64,000 nucleotides of DNA from Pseudomonadota bacterium (GTDB lineage Bacteria > Pseudomonadota > Gammaproteobacteria > Burkholderiales > Burkholderiaceae_C). This document shows, piece after piece, positions 56,890 to 64,000 of this stretch. How positions within the stretch are numbered: position 1 is the stretch's first letter; each line of letters starts with the position of its first letter. A program made the translations under genes and the position numbers. The stretch spans positions 558,001 to 622,000 of the forward strand of contig JAIUPQ010000001.1 of the NCBI GenBank assembly GCA_020161145.1, written 5' to 3'. The notes under the pieces are model-generated. The model was given only the letters and a program-made list of their open reading frames with translations, had not been told where the DNA came from and did no database searches.

Positions 56890-57616
56890 CGCCCAGCCGG
56901 TCCACCGCGTCGGTGATGAGGCCGGCCACGCCCCAGGCCAGCAACTGCTGCGCCCGCGCGGCGTCGTTGACGGTGTAGGTCAGCACCTGCCAGCCACGCG
57001 CCTGCTGCGCCCCCACCCAGTCGGGGCCGCTGACCAGCGGGTGGTGGGCCACGATGGCCATGCAGCCCAGGCGCTGGGCCACGGCGGACCAGTCGGGCGC
57101 GGCGTTGGCGTCGATCAGCAGCGCGCGCGGCCAGTCGGGCGCTGCGGCCTGGGCCGCCGCCAGCGCCTCGGGCACGAAGGACGACAGCAGCACGCCGTCC
57201 GCCGCCAGCCCCAGCCCGGCCAGCGCGGTGGCCACCACGCGGCCGGTGCGCGCGGCGTCGCCGGGGTTGGGCTTGAGCTCCAGGTTGAGCCACACCCCAT
57301 GGGCCCGCGCCCAGGCCGCCAGCGCCGCCAGCGTGGGCAGCGGCGCGCCGTCGCCGGCATCGAGCCGGGCCAGCTCGGCCCAGGTCAGCGCACCGGCCGG
57401 GCCGTGGCCGTTGGTGGTGCGCTCCAGCCGGTCGTCGTGCAGCAAAAAAGGCACGCCGTCGGCTGAGAGCCGCACGTCGCATTCAAAGGCCGTAAAGCCA
57501 TGCGCCAGCCCCAGCGCAAACGCCGGCAGCGTGTTCTCGGGCGCCAGCTTGCCGGCGCCGCGGTGGCCTATCCAACGTGGCGAGCAGGGATTGGAGCAAG
57601 GTGGGTCGGTTAGCAT
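56861..57616 (-). CDS. ugpQ: glycerophosphodiester phosphodiesterase
   Basis: 251 aa. The family signature is complete: [18 protein letters not shown], then [29 protein letters not shown] and [20 protein letters not shown]. The conserved His pair, Glu and Asp bind the metal and hydrolyse glycerophosphodiesters to glycerol 3-phosphate and an alcohol. There is no clear signal peptide, so it is probably cytoplasmic like UgpQ. It starts 18 nt from the divergent oxidoreductase gene. Confidence 0.9.
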   Translation of the reverse strand: MLTDPPCSNPCSPRWIGHRGAGKLAPENTLPAFALGLAHGFTAFECDVRLSADGVPFLLHDDRLERTTNGHGPAGALTWAELARLDAGDGAPLPTLAALAAWARAHGVWLNLELKPNPGDAARTGRVVATALAGLGLAADGVLLSSFVPEALAAAQAAAPDWPRALLIDANAAPDWSAVAQRLGCMAIVAHHPLVSGPDWVGAQQARGWQVLTYTVNDAARAQQLLAWGVAGLITDAVDRLGVTGDRTPAC

Positions 57617-57634
57617 GATTCAGTACTTACCCTG

Positions 57635-60600
57635 ATGGCAGGCATGTCTGAGCTTGATTCTGCGCCCCCTGTGACGCCGGCCGCGCGCCTGCGCGAGATT
57701 CCGTACAACTACACCTCGCTGTCCGACCGCGAAATCGTGCTGCGGCTGCTGGGCGAGCGCGCCTGGACGGTGCTCAGCGCGCTGCGCAGCGAGCGCCACA
57801 CCGGCCGCTCGGCGCGCATGCTGTATGAAATCCTGGGCGACATCTGGGTGGTGCAGCGCAACCCCTATCTGGAAGACGACCTGCTGGCCAGCGACGAGCG
57901 CCGCCAGGCGCTGATCGACGCGCTGCACCACCGGCTGCACGAAATCGACAAGCGCCGCGAGGCGCGCCAGGACGCCAGCGACACCCGCGCCAGCCAGCGC
58001 GACGCGCTGGTGGGCGAGCTGCTGGACGCCACGCGCGCGGCCATCGAGCGCTTTGCCGCGCAGTTCGAGGCCGTGGCGGCGCTGCGCCGCGAGGCACGCA
58101 AGCGGCTGGGGCGCGTGACCGCCAAGGGCAACATCCGCATGGACGGCATGGCCCGCGTGGCCCATGTGACGGACGCCACCGACTGGCGCGTGGACTACCC
58201 CTTCGTGGTGCTCACGCCCGACACCGAGGCCGAGATGGCGCGGCTGGTGCAGGCCTGCACGCAGCTGGGCCTGACCATCGTGCCGCGCGGGGGCGGCACC
58301 GGCTACACGGGCGGCGCGGTGCCGCTGACCTGGAAGAGCGCCGTCATCAACACCGAGAAACTCGACCAGCTGGGAGCGGTGGAGCTGACCGCGCTGCCCG
58401 GCGTGGCGGCGCCTCAGCCCACGGTGGCCACCGGCGCCGGCGTGGTCACCCAGCGCGTGGCCGATGCGGCGCATGCGGCGGGCTATGTGTTTGCCGTCGA
58501 TCCCACCTCGGCCGACGCCTCTTGCGTGGGCGGCAACATCGCCATGAATGCCGGCGGCAAGAAGGCGGTGCGCTGGGGCACGGCGCTGGACAACCTGGTC
58601 TCCTGGCGCATGGTGACGCCCGACGCCACCTGGCTGGAGGTGGTGCGGCTGGACCACAACCTGGGCAAGATCCACGACGCGCCCGAGGTCCGCTTCGAGC
58701 TGCGCCACCTGGACGCCAGCGCCAGCCGCGTGCTGCGCACCGAGACGCTCACCATCCCCGGCCGGGCGTTTCGCCGCGAGGGCCTGGGCAAGGACGTGAC
58801 CGACAAATTCCTGGCCGGCCTGCCGGGGGTGCAAAAAGAGGGCTGCGACGGCCTCATCACCAGCGCCCGCTGGCTGCTGCACAAGGCCGATGCACACACG
58901 CGCACCGTCTGCCTGGAGTTCTTTGGCAACCCACGGCTGGCGGTGCCGGCCATCGTCGAGATCAAAGACCATCTGGCTGCCGCGCCAGGGGTGGCGCTGG
59001 CGGGGCTGGAGCACCTGGACAAACGCTACCTGCGCGCCGTGGGCTACGCCACCAAAAGCCACCGGGCCGAGTTGCCCGAAATGGTGCTGGTGGGGGACAT
59101 CGTGGGCGAGGACGCCGATGCCGTGGGCCGCGCCGCCAGCGAGGTGGTGCGGCTGGCGCAGGCGCGCGGCGGCGAGGGCTTTACCGCCGCCTCGGCCGAG
59201 GCGCGGGCCCAGTTCTGGCTCGACCGCAAGCGCACGGCGGCCATTGCCAAGCACACCAACGCCTTCAAGATCAACGAGGACGTGGTCATCCCGCTGCCGC
59301 GCATGGCCGACTACACGCTGGGCATCGAGCGCATCAACATCGAGCTGAGCCTGCGCAACAAGCTGGAGCTGGCTGACCGTCTGATTGCGCTGCTGGCGGG
59401 CGACACGCTGGCGCCGCCCCAGGCCGAGGACGCGCCGCCCGCCACGCTGTGGCGCGGCCGCCTGTTTGCGGCGCTGGAGCTGGTGCAGGGCGTGCGCGCC
59501 GAGTGGCAGGGCTGGCTGGACGGCATCGAGGGCCACTTCGAGGCGCTGCAAGACCATACGCTGCGCGCGTCGTGGAAGGCGCAACTGCTGGGGCCGCTGC
59601 GTGCGCTGCTGGCCGGCGCGGCGTTCGAGCCGGTCATCGCCGCCTGCATCGAGGTGCACCAGCAGGTGCTGCGCCGCCGCGTCTGGGTGGCGCTGCACAT
59701 GCACGCGGGCGACGGCAACGTGCACACCAACATCCCCGTCAACTCGGGCGACTACGCCATGCTGCAGACGGCGCACGAGGCCGTGGCCCGCATCATGGCG
59801 CTGGCGCGCGAGCTGGGTGGCGTGATCTCGGGTGAGCATGGCATCGGCATCACCAAGCTGCAGTTCCTGACCGACGACGAGCTGGCCGGCTTTGCCGCCT
59901 ACAAGCAGCGCATCGACCCCGAGGGCCGCTTCAACAAGGGCAAGCTGCTGCGCCAGGCGCCGGCCGATACGCACGCGGCCGACCTGACGGCGGCCTACAC
60001 GCCCAGCTTCGGCCTGATGGGGCATGAATCGCTGATCATGCAGCAGTCGGACATCGGGGCCATTGCCGACTCGGTCAAGAACTGCCTGCGCTGCGGCAAG
60101 TGCAAACCCGTGTGCGCCACCCACGTGCCGCGCGCCAACCTGCTGTACAGCCCGCGCAACAAGATTCTGGCCACCTCGCTGCTGGTGGAGGCGTTTCTGT
60201 ACGAGGAGCAGACGCGGCGCGGGGTCTCGCTGGCCCATTGGGCCGCGTTCGAGGACGTGGCCGACCACTGCACCGTCTGCCACAAATGCCTGGCGCCTTG
60301 CCCGGTCAAGATCGACTACGGCGATGTGTCCATGGCCATGCGCAACCTGCTGCGCAAGATGGGCAAGAAGAGCTTCCGCCCCGGCCAGGCGGCCGCCATG
60401 CTGCTGCTCAACGCCACCGACCCTGCCACCATCAAGGCCACGCGCACGGCGGTGGTGGGGCTGGCCATGCCCATGCAGCGTGCGGCGCAGCGGCTGCTGG
60501 CGCATGCCGGCCGCGCGCAGACGGCGGCACCGCCGCCCACCGTGGGCGCGGCGCCGCTGCGCGAGCAGGTCATCCACTTCATCAACAAACCCATGCCCGG

Positions 60601-61477
60601 CGGCCTGCCCAAGCGCACCGCGCGGGCGCTGCTGGACATTGAAGACCGGGCCTACGTGCCGGTGATCCGCAACCCCGCCACCACCAGCGTGGACAGCGAG
60701 GCGGTCTTCTACTTCCCCGGTTGCGGCTCCGAGCGGCTGTTCTCGCAGGTGGGCCTGGCCACCCAGGCCATGCTGTGGGATGCCGGCGTGCAGACGGTGC
60801 TGCCGCCGGGCTATCTGTGCTGCGGCTACCCGCAGCGCGGGGCCGGCCAGTTAGACGTGGCCGAAAGCGTCATCACCGCCAACCGCGTGCTGCTGCACCG
60901 CGTGGCCAACACGCTGAACTACCTCGATATCAAGACGGTGGTGGTCTCCTGCGGCACCTGCTACGACCAGCTGGCCGGCTACCGCTTTGAGGACATCTTC
61001 CCTGGCAGCCGCATCGTGGACATCCATGAATACCTGCTGGAAAAAGGCATCACGCTGGGCGAGGCGGGCGCCTACCTCTACCACGACCCCTGTCACAGCC
61101 CGATGAAGCAGCGTGAGCCCATGCAGACGGTCAAGGGTTTGCTGGGCAGCAACGTGCGCCAGAGCGCGCGCTGCTGCGGCGAGTCGGGCACGCTGGCGGT
61201 GACGCGGCCCGACATCTCCACGCAGGTGCGGTTTCGCAAGACCGAAGAGCTGCGTGCCGACGTGGCCCAGCTGGGCGCTGCGGGTGACGTGAAGATCCTC
61301 ACCTCCTGCCCGAGCTGCCTGCAAGGCCTGTCGCGCTACCGCGACGACCTGCAAAACGGCCTGCTGGAGGCCGACTACATCGTGGTGGAGATGGCCCGCA
61401 AGCGGCTGGGCGAGAACTGGATGCGCGCCTACGTGGACGCGGCCAACCAAGGGGGCATCGAGCGGGTGCTGGTGTAG
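57635..61477 (+). CDS. giant FAD-linked oxidoreductase with Fe-S and CCG domains (DUF3683)
   Basis: 1280 aa. Order: DUF3683 N-terminus ([20 protein letters not shown]), coiled region, FAD-binding PCMH domain ([40 protein letters not shown]), FAD-oxidase C domain ([28 protein letters not shown]), two 4Fe-4S clusters ([23 protein letters not shown]) and two CCG domains ([35 protein letters not shown]). It resembles a fusion of the GlcD/GlcF or D-lactate/2-hydroxyacid dehydrogenase subunits, common in betaproteobacteria. Substrate unknown; electron transfer to the quinone pool is likely. ATG 57635 or 57644; neither has a strong ribosome site. Confidence 0.87.
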   Translation: MAGMSELDSAPPVTPAARLREIPYNYTSLSDREIVLRLLGERAWTVLSALRSERHTGRSARMLYEILGDIWVVQRNPYLEDDLLASDERRQALIDALHHRLHEIDKRREARQDASDTRASQRDALVGELLDATRAAIERFAAQFEAVAALRREARKRLGRVTAKGNIRMDGMARVAHVTDATDWRVDYPFVVLTPDTEAEMARLVQACTQLGLTIVPRGGGTGYTGGAVPLTWKSAVINTEKLDQLGAVELTALPGVAAPQPTVATGAGVVTQRVADAAHAAGYVFAVDPTSADASCVGGNIAMNAGGKKAVRWGTALDNLVSWRMVTPDATWLEVVRLDHNLGKIHDAPEVRFELRHLDASASRVLRTETLTIPGRAFRREGLGKDVTDKFLAGLPGVQKEGCDGLITSARWLLHKADAHTRTVCLEFFGNPRLAVPAIVEIKDHLAAAPGVALAGLEHLDKRYLRAVGYATKSHRAELPEMVLVGDIVGEDADAVGRAASEVVRLAQARGGEGFTAASAEARAQFWLDRKRTAAIAKHTNAFKINEDVVIPLPRMADYTLGIERINIELSLRNKLELADRLIALLAGDTLAPPQAEDAPPATLWRGRLFAALELVQGVRAEWQGWLDGIEGHFEALQDHTLRASWKAQLLGPLRALLAGAAFEPVIAACIEVHQQVLRRRVWVALHMHAGDGNVHTNIPVNSGDYAMLQTAHEAVARIMALARELGGVISGEHGIGITKLQFLTDDELAGFAAYKQRIDPEGRFNKGKLLRQAPADTHAADLTAAYTPSFGLMGHESLIMQQSDIGAIADSVKNCLRCGKCKPVCATHVPRANLLYSPRNKILATSLLVEAFLYEEQTRRGVSLAHWAAFEDVADHCTVCHKCLAPCPVKIDYGDVSMAMRNLLRKMGKKSFRPGQAAAMLLLNATDPATIKATRTAVVGLAMPMQRAAQRLLAHAGRAQTAAPPPTVGAAPLREQVIHFINKPMPGGLPKRTARALLDIEDRAYVPVIRNPATTSVDSEAVFYFPGCGSERLFSQVGLATQAMLWDAGVQTVLPPGYLCCGYPQRGAGQLDVAESVITANRVLLHRVANTLNYLDIKTVVVSCGTCYDQLAGYRFEDIFPGSRIVDIHEYLLEKGITLGEAGAYLYHDPCHSPMKQREPMQTVKGLLGSNVRQSARCCGESGTLAVTRPDISTQVRFRKTEELRADVAQLGAAGDVKILTSCPSCLQGLSRYRDDLQNGLLEADYIVVEMARKRLGENWMRAYVDAANQGGIERVLV

Positions 61478-61487
61478 GTTGGCCTGC

Positions 61488-61508
61488 TGGCGGCGCTGCC
61501 CGCCGCCA
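61488..61508 (+). terminator. hairpin between convergent genes
   Basis: Perfect 8-bp stem TGGCGGCG / CGCCGCCA with a 5-nt loop in the 37-nt gap between the stops of the oxidoreductase and the DUF4345-like gene. No T-tract is present on either strand, so a bidirectional terminator is likely but unproven. Confidence 0.42.
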
Positions 61509-61514
61509 AGCGCA

Positions 61515-61907
61515 TCACCGCACCGGGCCGGCCACCTGCCGGTAGGCCCACAGCGCGAGGACGCCGATGCTGACCTCCAGCATGAAGTAGCTGATCAACA
61601 GCGGGGCCGGCCTGCCATCCAGCACGAAACTCAGCAGACGGCCTCCTGCAAGGCCCAGCATGAACGTGGCCAGTGACACCAGGGCAGCCGGCCTGAGGCG
61701 CGGCGTCCACCACCCAGCCAGCCACAAGGCAGCCATGGCCAGATACAGCCCCATGACGGCGCGCAGGATGTGGGCCGCATCGACGGCATCGGCGCTGAAC
61801 CCGAACAGCATGGGCGTCGTCGTCCTGGGGCTCACGCCATAGGACAGCGCAATGGGGATCAAGCCCAGGCTGGACACCAGAAGGATGAGACGTGGGAGGT
61901 GCTTCAA
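61515..61907 (-). CDS. DUF4345-like small membrane protein
   Basis: 130 aa with four hydrophobic helices (LPRLILLVSSLGLIPIAL, LRAVMGLYLAMAALWLAGW, PAALVSLATFMLGLAGGRLL, PLLISYFMLEVSIGVLALWA). The arrangement and the YGVSPRTTTPMLFGFSADAV loop fit the DUF4345 family. Function unknown. It lies 29 nt downstream of the phospholipase D gene on the same strand and may be co-transcribed. Confidence 0.7.
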   Translation of the reverse strand: MKHLPRLILLVSSLGLIPIALSYGVSPRTTTPMLFGFSADAVDAAHILRAVMGLYLAMAALWLAGWWTPRLRPAALVSLATFMLGLAGGRLLSFVLDGRPAPLLISYFMLEVSIGVLALWAYRQVAGPVR

Positions 61908-61936
61908 ATCCGTGCTCCAAGGTCACCAAAGGGGAT

Positions 61937-63475
61937 TCAGAGCAGCCATTCGATGGGCAGCCAGCTCATCACCTGCACCGACAGGTGGCGCCACCAACTG
62001 GTCTGGGGCTCACTGTCCTCGGTCACGGTCTGGCCGCCTTCCTGTGTGGTCCAGCGCAGGTGGCCCTGCTCCAGCGTGACGGCGTAGGCGGCCGTGCCGG
62101 CCATGGCGGCCAGGCCGGACTGGAGTTGGTCGGCCAGCTCGGCACTGTCGATCAGCAAGCCCATTTCGGTGTTGAGCCGGGCCGAGCGCGGGTCCATGTT
62201 GAACGAGCCGACGAAGATCTGGTGGCCATCGACGGTGAAGGTCTTGGCGTGCAGGCTGGCGCCGCTGCTGCCGGTGACGCCGCCATGGCCGCTGGCCACC
62301 ACGGTGGCGCTGCGCTTGAGCTCGTAGAGCTTGACGCCGCCGCGCAGCAGCGCCTCGCGGTAGCGGGCATAGCCGGTGTGGACGGCGGCCACGTCGGTGG
62401 CCGACAAGGCGTTGGTCAGCACCTCCACCTTGACGCCGCTGGCGGCCAGCTGGGTCAGGGCGTCGGTGCCGACCTGGGTAGGCACGAAATAGGGCGAGAT
62501 GATGGTCAGTTCGTGGCGTGCCGACTCCATGGCCTGGAACAGCGGCGCCATCAGGGTGTCGTCGTCGGCCACCTGGCCCAGCACCTTGGCCGGGTCGTCG
62601 CTGACCAGCCGCGTCGGGGCCCAGACCAGGGGCAGGCTGCCGGCGTGCAGATGCCGCACCAGGCTGGAGTTGGCGATGGTGACCCGGTAGCGCTGCGTGG
62701 CCGCGTCGTCGGCGGGCACGGTGCCCACATCGACCTGCTCGGGATCGGTGACGATGGCGGTGAGCGGATAGGCCGACGGGCTCGTCCAGTAGCGCTCGAA
62801 ATCGGCCTCCACGGCGGCCACCACCGGACCGATGGCGCTGACGTCCAGGTCGGCAAACATCACGCCCGCGCCAGCGCCGAAGTACTCGTCGCCCACGTTG
62901 CGCCCGCCCACCACGGTGACCTGGCCATCGACGGTGAACGACTTGTTGTGCATGCGCCGGTGCGCGCGGTTGAAGTCGCTCAGGTAGTTCAGCACCCGCA
63001 GCCGCCGGTGCATCAGCGGGTTGAACAGCCGCACCTCGATCTGGGGGTGGGCGTCCAGCCCACGCAGCAGCGGATCCAGGCCGGCGGTGTTGTTGTCGTC
63101 CAGCAGCAGGCGCACGTGCACGCCCCGGTCGGCCGCGCGGCGCAGGTGCTGCAGCAGCAGGCGGCCGGCGGTGTCGTTGTGCCAGATGTAGTACTGGGCG
63201 TCGATGCGGCGCTCGGCCGCATCGGCCAGCGCGGCGCGGGCGGCAAACGCGTCGTGCCCGTCGGCCAGCGGGTGGATACCCGAGAGGCCGGGGTGGGCGG
63301 CGATCTCGGCGGCCAGCGAGCGCGCCAGCGTGGTGTCGGCCAGGCCCGTCCTGGCCTCGCTTTGGGCCACAGGGCCGCGCGGCGGCAGTGCGCGGCGGGA
63401 GAGCAGCGCCGTGACCAGCAGCAGCCCGAGGAGCAGGGCCAGAACCAGCAGCAAGGTGCGCACCACGGTCAGCAT
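61937..63475 (-). CDS. phospholipase D-family protein, ClsC-like
   Basis: 512 aa. One N-terminal membrane helix (about 3-22, TVVRTLLLVLALLLGLLL). Two HKD motifs: HNKSFTVDG with GGRN after it, and HAKTFTVDG with GSFNMDPRS. Repeated phosphatidyltransferase layout as in E. coli ClsC (YmdC) cardiolipin synthases, which work at the inner membrane. It also has SPYFVPTQVGTDALTQLA typical of that subgroup. Divergent from the acyl-CoA ligase gene across a 154-bp gap. Confidence 0.88.
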   Translation of the reverse strand: MLTVVRTLLLVLALLLGLLLVTALLSRRALPPRGPVAQSEARTGLADTTLARSLAAEIAAHPGLSGIHPLADGHDAFAARAALADAAERRIDAQYYIWHNDTAGRLLLQHLRRAADRGVHVRLLLDDNNTAGLDPLLRGLDAHPQIEVRLFNPLMHRRLRVLNYLSDFNRAHRRMHNKSFTVDGQVTVVGGRNVGDEYFGAGAGVMFADLDVSAIGPVVAAVEADFERYWTSPSAYPLTAIVTDPEQVDVGTVPADDAATQRYRVTIANSSLVRHLHAGSLPLVWAPTRLVSDDPAKVLGQVADDDTLMAPLFQAMESARHELTIISPYFVPTQVGTDALTQLAASGVKVEVLTNALSATDVAAVHTGYARYREALLRGGVKLYELKRSATVVASGHGGVTGSSGASLHAKTFTVDGHQIFVGSFNMDPRSARLNTEMGLLIDSAELADQLQSGLAAMAGTAAYAVTLEQGHLRWTTQEGGQTVTEDSEPQTSWWRHLSVQVMSWLPIEWLL

Positions 63476-63629
63476 CCGGGCGCGGCAATGGATGGAGGTT
63501 GCAGGGGCATGGCGGTCGGGGAGTGACGAGGCCTGCTGATTCTGACAGCCCCGTTTGGCGGGGTTCGGCGCGCCGCCGCCGTCGTTGTTTCAGAATCCAT
63601 GATCTGCCCCAACCCAAGGAGACCTGGAC
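63476..63629. promoter_or_regulatory. divergent control region with inverted repeat and hairpin
   Basis: Contains GATTCTGA (63538-63545) and its exact inverse TCAGAATC (63590-63597), flanking a small hairpin CCCCG-TTTGG-CGGGG (63549-63563). The region must hold promoters for the ClsC-like gene (minus) and the acyl-CoA ligase (plus). The 8-bp inverted repeat could be a split operator. Confidence 0.42.
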
Positions 63630-64000
63630 ATGAACGGACTGATGATGCATGAGCCGCTGCTGATCTCGGCCCTGTTGCGCCACGCCGAGCGCCACCATGG
63701 CGAGCAGCAGGTGGTCTCCCGGCTGGTGGAGGGCGGCATCCATCGCCAGAGCTACCGCGAGCTGGCCACCCGCGCCCGCCAACTGGCGCGGGCGATGGCG
63801 GCGCTGGGCGTGCAGCCGGGCCAGCGCGTGGGCACGCTGGCCTGGAACGGTCACCGCCACCTGGAGCTGTACTACGCCGTCAGCGGCATGGGCAGCGTGC
63901 TGCACACGCTGAACCCGCGTCTGCACGGTGACCAGATCGTCTGGATTGCCGAGCACGCCGAGGACCAGGTGTTGTGCTTCGACCTGACGTTTTTGCCACT
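63630..64000 (+). CDS. fatty-acyl-CoA ligase, AMP-binding family (3' partial)
   Basis: The first 123 codons are visible and the gene runs off the window. N-terminal pattern of long- and medium-chain acyl-CoA synthetases: MMHEPLLISALLRHAERHHG, YRELATRARQLARAMAALGV, QPGQRVGTLAWNGHRHLELY, YAVSGMGSVLHTLNPRLHGD, QIVWIAEHAED. AAGGAG at 63616-63621 lies 8 nt before the ATG. The core AMP-binding P-loop lies beyond the end. It activates fatty or related acids to CoA thioesters; substrate unknown. Confidence 0.88.
   Translation, partial: MNGLMMHEPLLISALLRHAERHHGEQQVVSRLVEGGIHRQSYRELATRARQLARAMAALGVQPGQRVGTLAWNGHRHLELYYAVSGMGSVLHTLNPRLHGDQIVWIAEHAEDQVLCFDLTFLP

Noticed and set aside
57620..60577. Very long open frame (985 codons) on the minus strand
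   Set aside because: It is antisense to the clearly conserved FAD/Fe-S oxidoreductase and its translation is low-complexity Gly/His/Arg/Ala, typical of a shadow frame in very GC-rich DNA.
1..64000. tRNA, rRNA or CRISPR array
   Set aside because: No cloverleaf-like sequence with a conserved T-loop, no ribosomal RNA signature and no regularly spaced direct repeats were noticed on reading; a dedicated search would be needed to exclude a degenerate tRNA.

Overview
The window is very GC-rich and densely coded. It holds about 37.5 kb of a Mu-like transposable prophage, entered partway through its early region, followed by the bacterial chromosome it sits in. The chromosomal genes (a two-component system, a carbamoylase / diaminopropionate ammonia-lyase / M20 hydrolase cluster, a giant FAD/Fe-S oxidoreductase of the DUF3683 type, a ClsC-like phospholipase D and a fatty-acyl-CoA ligase) suggest a betaproteobacterium, probably Comamonadaceae or a relative. 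That placement is inference from gene content and composition. No rRNA, tRNA or CRISPR array was seen.

Prophage early region (1-9.4 kb, left end outside the window): MuB-type ATPase, small winged-helix proteins, GemA, a Mor-like activator, Gam and a sigma-70-like factor. These are followed by a run of very small, translationally coupled genes of unknown function, several of which look like one another. Next comes an accessory block: two superinfection-immunity-type membrane proteins facing each other, a two-gene cassette (unknown 133-aa protein plus 63-aa HTH protein) behind a perfect operator palindrome and closed by an intrinsic terminator, and a protein matching the Acb2 family of anti-CBASS cyclic-nucleotide sponges.

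Prophage late region (9.4-37.5 kb): holin, lytic transglycosylase and nested Rz/Rz1 spanins; DUF2730, gp26-like, DUF1804 and large terminase; portal, head morphogenesis protein (with a PBECR-like tail), gpG-like protein, protease with a nested scaffold, decoration protein and capsid; gp36, gp37 and tail tube; a tail chaperone pair joined by a canonical -1 slippery site; tape measure, distal tail proteins, a J-like hub and fibre proteins. An unusual 843-aa protein joins a second tail-tube domain to a GXSXG hydrolase-like domain. A Dam-type methylase is the last gene. The tail set (long tape measure, J-like hub, no sheath gene) points to a siphovirus-type Mu relative of the B3/D3112 kind. The right end (CA at 37543-37544, preceded by two 22-bp-spaced transposase-site-like repeats) lies inside a gene for a transporter-linked hybrid histidine kinase, whose 5' part is therefore missing here.

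Chromosome: the kinase remnant overlaps a LuxR-type response regulator. From 40.6 to 51.1 kb lies a compact, largely translationally coupled defence-type operon: HTH protein, DUF499 ATPase, short PglZ protein, Zn-ribbon DUF1156 methylase, unknown 165-aa protein and SNF2 helicase. It combines BREX hallmarks (PglZ, ATPase, methylase) with the DUF499/DUF1156 pair. The methylase carries a compositionally foreign block just before its DPPF motif, and a following gene appears cut off at the island's edge. Beyond it are an Lrp-type regulator divergent from an amino-acid catabolic cluster resembling E. coli ygeX-ygeY-hyu, then housekeeping genes to the window end.
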